Source: CBCXVS01 sp965178525 (GTDB lineage: Bacteria; Tectomicrobia; Entotheonellia; Entotheonellales; Entotheonellaceae). Taken from it: DNA of 12,049 nucleotides. The stretch spans positions 1 through 12,049 of the forward strand of contig CBCXVS010000236.1 of NCBI GenBank assembly GCA_965178525.1. Direction: 5' to 3'. A program made the translations under genes and the position numbers. Below, in pieces: positions 6,650 through 12,049 of this stretch. A model generated the notes under the pieces. The model searched no databases. It worked only from the letters and a program-made list of their open reading frames with translations, and had not been told where the DNA came from. Each line of letters starts with the position of its first letter. Position 1 is the first letter of the stretch.

Positions 6650-7000
6650 ATGGCAACTGAAACGGTCACAGCAGCGAGCACGGTTGTCGGCAAAGGCGGT
6701 GTCGGTGAAAGTGGCGCCACGGATACCATTAACTATACGGTCTCCGCCACGGCCAACGTCAAAATGACCGCGCAAACGGCCAAGACCAGCCTGTGCCCCA
6801 ATACCGGCGCATTCGCCTTGTTATTCAACAATGGGGTTTTAGTGGCCTTCGGATCGATCACCGACCAAGGCGCCACCATTATGGCCAAGGCGAGTCCGGG
6901 AGACCAGATCGTAGCTTACGTCGCCACCCATCCGATTCCCAATGATATTGTATGCGTCCGGCTGGGAGAATTGTCGTTTGTTCTGATCCAGGAGGCATAA
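6650..7000 (+). CDS. Hypothetical protein, 116 aa, Thr/Ala/Val-rich
   Basis: I do not recognise this protein. The first ~45 residues are rich in Thr, Ala, Val and Gly (for example TVTAASTVVGKGG and NYTVSATANVKMTAQTA), a pattern typical of beta strands. The rest alternates hydrophobic strands (FALLFNNGVLVAFGSI, IVAYVATHP, LSFVLIQEA) with turns containing Asn, Pro and Gly. There is no signal peptide, membrane helix or known catalytic motif. Two cysteines are present, in SLCPN and IVCVR. The strand-turn pattern suggests a small all-beta domain. AAGGAG (6638-6643) is 6 nt from ATG 6650 and only 3 nt from ATG 6647, so 6650 is preferred. The gene stands alone between long spacers and is followed by a strong hairpin, so it is probably a monocistronic unit. 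The excellent ribosome binding site supports it being real. Confidence 0.75.
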   Translation: MATETVTAASTVVGKGGVGESGATDTINYTVSATANVKMTAQTAKTSLCPNTGAFALLFNNGVLVAFGSITDQGATIMAKASPGDQIVAYVATHPIPNDIVCVRLGELSFVLIQEA

Positions 7001-7028
7001 ACCGGCGAACGCAAGCGAGAGATAGACT

Positions 7029-7069
7029 GCGGGTTCGGGCAGGCGCGTCGTCAACTGCTCCGAGCCCGC
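7029..7069 (+). terminator. GC-rich hairpin downstream of the 116-aa protein gene
   Basis: GCGGGTTCGG (7029-7038) pairs with CCGAGCCCGC (7060-7069), with one G-T wobble. The stem continues with GCAG (7039-7042) against CTGC (7055-7058) after a one-nt bulge, giving about 14 bp and a 12-nt loop. It lies 28 nt after the stop codon of the small gene. Only a weak pyrimidine tract (GCTTGTCTCCT) follows, so it may end or stabilise the transcript without being a classical intrinsic terminator. Confidence 0.5.
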
Positions 7070-7270
7070 GCTTGTCTCCTCAGACCCACCCTCCTAGCTC
7101 CTCACGGTCCAACTGTCCAGCGACTTCTCAAATCCAGCCATGAGTGAGTTATCCTGTTTGCCTTTTCGTACCCCTTGATAGACAATACGCCTACCGCGAC
7201 ACGGGAGACACGGAATTGGCAACCGGGTTACTCGAACATCACTCGTGCCTGAGAGGAGCGCCGTCTCGTC

Positions 7271-8434
7271 ATGCCCTATGATTTCGACGAACTCATTGAC
7301 CGATGTCAGACCGAGAGCAGCAAATGGCATAAATACGGTCCGGATGTTCTGCCCCTGTGGGTCGCCGACATGGACTTTGTCTCGCCTGAGTCCGTGCGCC
7401 AAGCTCTGCACGAGCGTATCGAGCACGGCATCTTTGGCTATGGCAGTATCATGCCGGAATTCTATGAGGTCATACGCGACCACTTATATCAACGCTACAG
7501 CTGGCGGGTTGCCCCCGACGCCTTGGTGCCGCTACCTGGCGTCATTACCGGCTTCAATCTGGCCTGTCGCACTGTTGCCTTCCCCGGCGATGGCGTCCTG
7601 CTGCAAACGCCGCTCTATCCCCCTATGCTGCGCATCCCCGGCAATATTGAGCTTCATGCCGACTTCATGTCGCTGTCGCGCGGCGCAGACGGGCGGTATG
7701 GTATTGACATGGATACCTTTGCAGCCACCTTCCAACCGCATACGCGGGTCTTCATGCTGTGCAATCCGCACAACCCCGTCGGCCGAGTGTTTACACAACG
7801 CGAACTGGAACAGATGGCCGAGCACTGTCTGCGCCATGACGTCGTCATCTGTGCAGACGAAATTCATTGCGATATCCGCTTCGATGACCACATGCATATC
7901 CCCATCGCCACGCTCGATCCGGAGATTGCCGCGCGCACGATCACCCTGATGGCGCCGAGCAAGACCTACAATCTCGCTGGCCTGCACTGCGCTTTTGCCA
8001 TCATTCCCAATGCCACGTTACGAGACCGGTTTAACGCCCAGAGCCGTGACTTGGTCCATCGCAATATCAATATTTTAGGGCTTACAGCCGCCATTGCCGC
8101 CTACCGCGAGGGTCAGCCTTGGCTGGACGAAGTTCTGCAGTACCTCGACGGCAATCGGCAGGCTGTGCAGGCATATGTTGAGACCCAGCTGCCGGGCATC
8201 GCCATGGCCAAGCCGGACGGCACGTACCTGGCCTGGTTGGACTGCCGTCAAGCCGGTATTCCGCAGGACGATCCCTACACGTTTTTTCTGCAGCAAGCGC
8301 GCGTGGCGTTCAACGACGGATGCGACTTCGGCCCAGATGGAGCGGGTTTTGTGCGGCTGAATTTTGGCTGCCCGCGGTCATTGTTGATCCAGGCACTGGA
8401 CCGCCTGCGTGAGGCCCTCTCAACTTTAACTTAA
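7271..8434 (+). CDS. PatB/MalY-type PLP-dependent C-S lyase (cystathionine beta-lyase-like, class I/II aminotransferase fold)
   Basis: The 387-aa protein has the features of the MalY/PatB branch of fold-type I PLP enzymes. The N-terminal R-x-x-T-x-S-x-KW phrase is at residues 11-19, followed by PLWVADMDF (28-36) and HGIFGYG (52-58). CNPHNPVGRVFT is at 164-175, ADEIHCDI at 195-202 (Asp196 contacts the PLP pyridine nitrogen in the family), and SKTYNLAGL carries the Schiff-base Lys231. RLNFGCPR near the C-terminus provides the carboxylate-binding Arg. Members cleave the C-S bond of cystathionine, cysteine or cysteine conjugates to pyruvate, ammonia and a thiol; some act as aminotransferases. The ATG at 7271 is the only start after an in-frame stop at 7250. 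The nearest binding site, AGAGGAG (7252-7258), is 12 nt away, longer than usual. A terminator follows. Confidence 0.93.
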   Translation: MPYDFDELIDRCQTESSKWHKYGPDVLPLWVADMDFVSPESVRQALHERIEHGIFGYGSIMPEFYEVIRDHLYQRYSWRVAPDALVPLPGVITGFNLACRTVAFPGDGVLLQTPLYPPMLRIPGNIELHADFMSLSRGADGRYGIDMDTFAATFQPHTRVFMLCNPHNPVGRVFTQRELEQMAEHCLRHDVVICADEIHCDIRFDDHMHIPIATLDPEIAARTITLMAPSKTYNLAGLHCAFAIIPNATLRDRFNAQSRDLVHRNINILGLTAAIAAYREGQPWLDEVLQYLDGNRQAVQAYVETQLPGIAMAKPDGTYLAWLDCRQAGIPQDDPYTFFLQQARVAFNDGCDFGPDGAGFVRLNFGCPRSLLIQALDRLREALSTLT

Positions 8435-8443
8435 GTACCTTTT

Positions 8444-8475
8444 GAATGCGGAATGCGGAATGCGGAATGCGGAAT
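8444..8475 (+). repeat. Heptamer tandem repeat GAATGCG, about 4.6 copies
   Basis: Perfect 7-bp unit repeated at 8444, 8451, 8458 and 8465, with a final four-base partial copy. About 2.3 inverted copies lie at 8496-8511. The unequal copy number on the two sides suggests growth by slippage in one arm. Confidence 0.9.
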
Positions 8476-8515
8476 AAATAAAGGAAAGCTTGCCCATTCC
8501 GCATTCCGCATTTTT
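8444..8515 (+). terminator. Intrinsic terminator of the C-S lyase gene, built from GAATGCG heptamer repeats
   Basis: Four exact tandem copies of GAATGCG (8444-8471) plus a partial GAAT (8472-8475) form the left side. The right side (8496-8512) is an inverted copy, ATTCCGCATTCCGCATT. A perfect 17-bp stem (8459-8475 with 8496-8512) encloses a 20-nt A-rich loop, and TTTTT (8511-8515) follows. It starts 9 nt after the C-S lyase stop and works on the plus strand. The T-run overlaps the TAA stop (8514-8516) of the convergent rhodanese gene. Two left-hand heptamers (8444-8457) are left unpaired. Confidence 0.85.
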
Positions 8516-10091
8516 ATGAAGTCGCGTATTTTTCTCCTAGGGCCGTTTCCCAGCGGAGATAGTTGATCGCATCGGCAGAGTTGCGGTCCGGTCCCGAGAG
8601 CACCATGTCCGTGGGCGGGCGCATGACACCGGACAACCCCGTTTCAACGGTCAGACCGGCGGCTTGCCAGGCGGCCATGCCGCCCTCCAAAACCGAGACG
8701 TTTTGATAACCCAAGTCTTTCAGCGTCGCGCCGGCCAGGGTGGCATTGGCCCCGCCATTGCAGGTCACGGCAATCGCGGTCTCTTTCGACGGGGCCAGGT
8801 CCGCAATCTGCAATTCCAGGGCGCCCCGAGGCACCCATCGGGCGCCCGGCACATGGCCCTGGGCAAAATCCTGACTGGTCTCGACAAAAATCACGAGCGC
8901 CGGCGGCGCGGCATGCAAATCTTGTGGCGACAGGCGCTGTACCTGCTCTCTCGCTTGGGCCAGCCCAAAGGGCGGCGCCACTATTCCCTGCTCTAGCTGC
9001 AGACCGGCAGCAGCCCAAGCGGCCGTACCCCCCTGCACCGCATACACCTCTGTAAAACCGAACTGCCGATACCACGAGGCGACAATGGTCGCCCGCGCCT
9101 TGCCATCACAGGCAAAGACCACCGGGCAGTGCTTCACCGCCACGACGTCATCCGAACATTGTACCACTTGACCGCCGGGAAACCACCGAAAACCCGGGAT
9201 GTGCCCCTTTTCGTATTCCTCAATCGTGCGCACATCGACAAAGTAGAAAACATCCCGCCCCCGCTTGTCCAGCATCGATTGCAGCGTGGGGATATCGACG
9301 TAACGCACGCCGTCCTCAGCCGCCAGCCGATCGGCATAGGCGTCGGCAGCGGCCAAGCCCTCGGGAGACGGCTCGGGGAGCTGCAGCCGGTCGGCTCCAG
9401 TCTCCAGCTCGTATCCGGACAACACCCATCCCGACGTGCCATTTTTCAAGCCATAGATGTTCGTCATGCCCATGCGCTGCAAGACTCGGGTGCCGATAAT
9501 GCTGCGGGTGCGGCCGGCGCAGTTGATAATGACGGTGGTATCGGGATCGAGATCTTTGGTAATGTCGGTAATGCGCAACGCCAACTCGCCGCCGGGAACG
9601 CTGCGGCCGCCAGGGATGCAAAAGCGCTGATACTCTTCTGGCGTCCGCGTGTCCAGAATCACCAGCTTATCGCCGCGCTCGATACGCGCGTGCAGGTCCG
9701 TTGCCTCGATCTCGGGCACGTGGTGCACCACTTCCACCTTTTCCCCAAAATCTTTGCTGATGACATTGCTGCCCCACTCCGTGGTGTAGTCCTGCGCGGC
9801 CCACCAATTGATGCCGCCATCCAACACGGATACCTGGGTGTAGCCCATACGCTCTAGAGTTGCGGCGGCCAAGCTGGCCCGCTGCCCATTATCGTCGTAC
9901 AAGACCACCTGCACATCTTTCACCGGAACCGCCGTGGCCATCTGGAATTCCAGTTGGCGCCGGGGAATAAGGCTGGAATCGGGAATGTGGGAACTATTGT
10001 GTTCGCCCGCTTCGCGGACGTCGATAAGGGCAAACGGCGTCTTGCCGTCTACAAGCTGTTGCAGTGCTTGAGGAGATATCTTCTCTGCCAT
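8514..10091 (-). CDS. Multidomain rhodanese protein with four tandem rhodanese-like domains
   Basis: The 525-aa product contains four rhodanese-like domains of about 100-130 residues: roughly 1-105, 120-232, 260-368 and 383-484, plus a 40-residue tail. Each shows the GHIPG/HIPD or equivalent entry and the GG-x2-W exit (for example VLDGGINWW, VQGGTAAWAAAG, VLEGGMAAWQAAG). The active-site loops are DDNGQR at about 66 (Cys replaced by Asp), CAGRTR at about 190, CDGKAR at about 327 and CNGGAN at about 443. Domains 2-4 can therefore form a persulfide in principle and domain 1 cannot. Domain 4 also lacks the usual DxR (it has VETS). No signal peptide is visible, so it is probably cytosolic. ATG 10091 is chosen because GGAGG (10100-10104) is 8 nt upstream; ATG 10133 would add 14 residues and overlap that site. 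The product should transfer or sense sulfane sulfur. The C-S lyase next door is also a sulfur enzyme but is transcribed convergently. Confidence 0.92.
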   Translation of the reverse strand: MAEKISPQALQQLVDGKTPFALIDVREAGEHNSSHIPDSSLIPRRQLEFQMATAVPVKDVQVVLYDDNGQRASLAAATLERMGYTQVSVLDGGINWWAAQDYTTEWGSNVISKDFGEKVEVVHHVPEIEATDLHARIERGDKLVILDTRTPEEYQRFCIPGGRSVPGGELALRITDITKDLDPDTTVIINCAGRTRSIIGTRVLQRMGMTNIYGLKNGTSGWVLSGYELETGADRLQLPEPSPEGLAAADAYADRLAAEDGVRYVDIPTLQSMLDKRGRDVFYFVDVRTIEEYEKGHIPGFRWFPGGQVVQCSDDVVAVKHCPVVFACDGKARATIVASWYRQFGFTEVYAVQGGTAAWAAAGLQLEQGIVAPPFGLAQAREQVQRLSPQDLHAAPPALVIFVETSQDFAQGHVPGARWVPRGALELQIADLAPSKETAIAVTCNGGANATLAGATLKDLGYQNVSVLEGGMAAWQAAGLTVETGLSGVMRPPTDMVLSGPDRNSADAINYLRWETALGEKYATS

Positions 10092-10271
10092 CGTGTCCAC
10101 CTCCATCCTGATCGGATTGATATGGCTCGCCATGCGTTCCGGACCTTGGGTAGGGGTATTCTAACAGTGAGGCCGGCACCTCGTCTATACCCACACGATA
10201 CAAGACTGACATCCGTCCCCTTCGCATCCTTCATGGATCCCTTTCTCATCTTTTCATCATGGATGGATATG

Positions 10272-10277
10272 TATGAT
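10272..10277 (+). promoter_or_regulatory. Candidate -10 box for the TPS protein gene
   Basis: TATGAT matches five of six -10 positions and lies 48 nt upstream of the start codon, in the 234-nt divergent spacer shared with the rhodanese gene. No good -35 box at 16-18 nt spacing is visible (the region is T-rich), so this is a weak prediction. Confidence 0.25.
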
Positions 10278-10325
10278 AGAATGCGGTCTGATTAGTCACG
10301 ACGCCAACCGCGCGTAGGAGACGCT

Positions 10326-11996
10326 ATGACTGCTTACCCTTGGTCGTGTATCCGTATTGGCCCTCTGCCCTGGGTCGTCATCCTCCTCGGTAACCTCGTG
10401 CTCGGCGGCCTGCTGACGCACAGCTCGGCGCAGGTGCATAGCGCGATCCGTCCCGACAGTTCGGTGGGCACAACAGTCACATCGAACGGCGCCGTCCATA
10501 CCATTGCTGACGGCACGCGCCGGGGGGGGAATCTCTTTCATAGTTTCGACCAATTTACCGTGGGCACCGGAGATACCGCCCGCTTTACTGGGCCGCCAAG
10601 CGGCATCGAGAATATCCTGAGCCGGGTCACGGGTGGCCAGCCCTCGACCATTGACGGACGCCTGCAGTCCGATATGCCTGGCGCCAATCTCTTTTTCCTC
10701 AATCCGAGTGGCATCCTGTTCGGCCCCCATGCCCAACTCGACGTGCAGGGATCGGTTCATGTGAGCACGGCGGATGTGCTGCGGTTTGCGGATGGGACAA
10801 CGTGGTCTGTCAACCTCAGTGCACAGAGTACTTTGACGACAGCAACCCCGGCGGCGTTTGGGTTTTTGCGTCCCAACCCGCAGGGTATTACGATCCGAGA
10901 AAGCGTGCTGGAAGTCCCGGCGAATGAAGCGTTGTCTGTGATTGGCGGGGATATTGATATTACAGGCGGGCCAGATGGGTTTGTCATAGCGCCGAGTGGT
11001 CACATTCAGCTCGTGAGCGTTGCATCGCCGAGTAACGTCATCCTCCATACCTCAGATCAGGCGCCAGGTCTCACAGTGGACGCCGCTGGACGCCTTGGAG
11101 CGATCACCCTCTCTGATCTTGCGGTCATGGATGTGCGTGGCGAAGATGGAGGTGGAACGGTAGTCATTCGGGGAGGTCGCCTGCTGGTCGATAACTCATG
11201 CATTCTTGCGGATACATTGGGGGATAGAGACGGGGCGCCGCTTGGAATTGACATTATGATCACACAGGATATACGCATACAAAACGACACATTAATCAGG
11301 GCGACCGCCTTTGGGGCAGGAGACGCCGGGGATATTCAGATCACGGCCGGCACGTTGACCCTCGGCAACGAGAGCTTCATCCTCAGCGCCACTTTCGTGA
11401 GCGGCGATGCTGGCGCCGTCACCGTCACCGCCGACACCTTGGCTCTCGACAATACGAGCACAATCGGTAGCGGCACTTTCGGGGGCGGCGATGCTAGCGC
11501 CGTCACCGTCACCGCCGGCACCTTATCCTTGGACAATCAGAGCCGCATCTTCAGCAACACATGCGGGAACGGCGATGCTGGCACGATCACCGTCACCGCC
11601 GACACCTTGACCCTCGACAACAGCGGCATCAGCAGCCCAACTTTTGGGAGCGGCAATGCTGGCGCGGTGACGGTCACCGCCGACACCTTGACCCTTGACA
11701 ATCAGAGCCTCATCGGTAGCGCCACTTTCGGCAGCGGCGATGCCGGCACGGTCACCGTCACCGCTGGCGCCTTGACTCTCGACGATGGCCTCATCAACAG
11801 CGTCACTTTCAACAGCGGCGATGCTGGCACGGTGACGATCACCGCTGGCGTCTTGCCTCTCGATAATACGAGCGGCATCAGCAGCGACCATTTGCCTCGC
11901 GACAATACGAGCGGCATCAGCAGCGGCGATGCTGGCACGGTGACGGTCACCGCCGACACCTTGACCCTCGATAATAATAGGGTTGTTCCCCAATAG
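10326..11996 (+). CDS. Filamentous haemagglutinin N-terminal (TPS) domain repeat protein, probably truncated
   Basis: The 556-aa product is a secreted TpsA-like protein. Residues 1-36 form a signal peptide (hydrophobic WVVILLGNLVLGGLL, cleavage likely after SSA-Q). The TPS/haemagglutination-activity domain spans about 40-260, with GNLFHSFDQFTV (68-79), IENILSRVTGG (94-104) and the hallmark NPSGILFGPHAQLDVQGS (126-143). From residue 332 (DNA 11319) eight repeats of 27-28 residues follow, each like GDAGTVTVTADTLTLDN plus a variable S-I-S-x-TFGS part, expected to form right-handed beta-helix coils. The seventh is lengthened by a 13-residue internal duplication. The protein ends with LDNNRVVPQ inside the eighth repeat, without the rest of the passenger that such proteins usually have. 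The start has AGGAG (10316-10320) 5 nt upstream. No TpsB outer-membrane transporter is in the window. Confidence 0.92.
   Translation: MTAYPWSCIRIGPLPWVVILLGNLVLGGLLTHSSAQVHSAIRPDSSVGTTVTSNGAVHTIADGTRRGGNLFHSFDQFTVGTGDTARFTGPPSGIENILSRVTGGQPSTIDGRLQSDMPGANLFFLNPSGILFGPHAQLDVQGSVHVSTADVLRFADGTTWSVNLSAQSTLTTATPAAFGFLRPNPQGITIRESVLEVPANEALSVIGGDIDITGGPDGFVIAPSGHIQLVSVASPSNVILHTSDQAPGLTVDAAGRLGAITLSDLAVMDVRGEDGGGTVVIRGGRLLVDNSCILADTLGDRDGAPLGIDIMITQDIRIQNDTLIRATAFGAGDAGDIQITAGTLTLGNESFILSATFVSGDAGAVTVTADTLALDNTSTIGSGTFGGGDASAVTVTAGTLSLDNQSRIFSNTCGNGDAGTITVTADTLTLDNSGISSPTFGSGNAGAVTVTADTLTLDNQSLIGSATFGSGDAGTVTVTAGALTLDDGLINSVTFNSGDAGTVTITAGVLPLDNTSGISSDHLPRDNTSGISSGDAGTVTVTADTLTLDNNRVVPQ
11319..11975 (+). 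repeat. Array of eight ~84-bp coding repeats in the TPS protein gene
   Basis: Units begin at the GDAG/GNAG codons at residues 332, 360, 388, 416, 443, 471, 498 and 534, with lengths of 28, 28, 28, 27, 28, 27, 36 and a final partial of 23 residues. The conserved DNA core, around GGCGATGCTGGC followed by ACGGTCACCGTCACCGC, recurs in all except the first, which is the most diverged. Confidence 0.85.
11853..11930 (+). repeat. 39-bp tandem duplication inside repeat seven
   Basis: The segment 11853-11891 is repeated with few changes at 11892-11930 (both start TTGCCTC and share AATACGAGCGGCATCAGCAG). It encodes LPLDNTSGISSDH and LPRDNTSGISSGD and preserves the frame. It explains the 36-residue seventh repeat. 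Confidence 0.85.
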
Positions 11997-12049
11997 TTAA
12001 TGAGGTAGGCTATCCTCCCCCAAACGATGGAGGGAGCCCAGCCAGGTCA

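Noticed and set aside
7245..7949. 234-codon plus-strand open frame overlapping the C-S lyase
   Set aside because: Overlaps in another frame; the composition (Ser, Cys, Arg-rich) is typical of an out-of-frame translation, and the PatB/MalY frame is decisive.
8444..8515. CRISPR-like repeat array
   Set aside because: Seven-base units without spacers plus a single inverted copy; it is a tandem-repeat hairpin, not repeat-spacer structure.
9129..9857. 242-codon plus-strand open frame inside the rhodanese gene
   Set aside because: Long antisense frame caused by GC-rich codon use; the minus strand encodes unmistakable rhodanese domains.
7271..10091. C-S lyase and rhodanese genes as one sulfur operon
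   Set aside because: They are convergent and separated by a strong terminator, so any functional link is only by neighbourhood.
11523..11993. Minus-strand repetitive ORF across the TPS repeats
   Set aside because: Its repeats only mirror the sense-strand repeats; the sense frame has a signal peptide and TPS domain.

Overview
The window is moderately GC-rich bacterial chromosome (roughly 58-60% G+C by eye). A secreted two-partner-secretion (TPS) haemagglutinin-type protein implies a Gram-negative cell with an outer membrane. The mix of LLM flavin monooxygenase, NIPSNAP, CoxL-like molybdoenzyme, multi-rhodanese and TPS repeat protein recalls uncultured lineages such as Candidatus Entotheonella/Tectomicrobia. 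That placement is an impression from gene content and was not tested.

Layout, left to right. Positions 1-69 are the 3' end of a group II intron (domain V, domain VI and 3' splice site). It lies antisense within a CoxL/xanthine-dehydrogenase-type molybdoenzyme gene, of which only the first ~113 codons remain (66-410, minus). Divergent from this are a two-domain NIPSNAP protein (584-1201) and then a tight three-gene plus-strand unit: LLM flavin-dependent monooxygenase (1345-2412), Nudix hydrolase (2434-2922) and flavin reductase (2941-3564). Together they look like a two-component flavin monooxygenase module, with the reductase supplying reduced flavin to the LLM enzyme; the substrate is unknown.

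Next, on the minus strand, come a beta-hydroxyacid-dehydrogenase/DUF1932-type oxidoreductase (3622-4455), a GNAT acetyltransferase (4782-5333) with a possible coupled 58-codon ORF behind it, and a classical SDR (5471-6220) followed by a long terminator-like hairpin. A 0.4 kb divergent spacer leads to an unrecognised 116-aa protein (6650-7000), itself followed by a strong hairpin. A PatB/MalY-type C-S lyase (7271-8434) is followed by a terminator built from GAATGCG heptamer repeats. The terminator abuts the stop codon of a convergent four-domain rhodanese protein (8514-10091, minus). The last gene (10326-11996) is the N-terminal part of a TPS repeat protein that stops abruptly inside its repeat array, close to the window edge.

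Most genes are ordinary metabolic enzymes of recognisable families. The unusual parts are the antisense intron in the molybdoenzyme gene, the heptamer-repeat terminator, the truncated TPS repeat array, the rhodanese protein with a Cys-less first domain and the orphan 116-aa protein. I see no CRISPR array, tRNA, rRNA or recognisable defence system.
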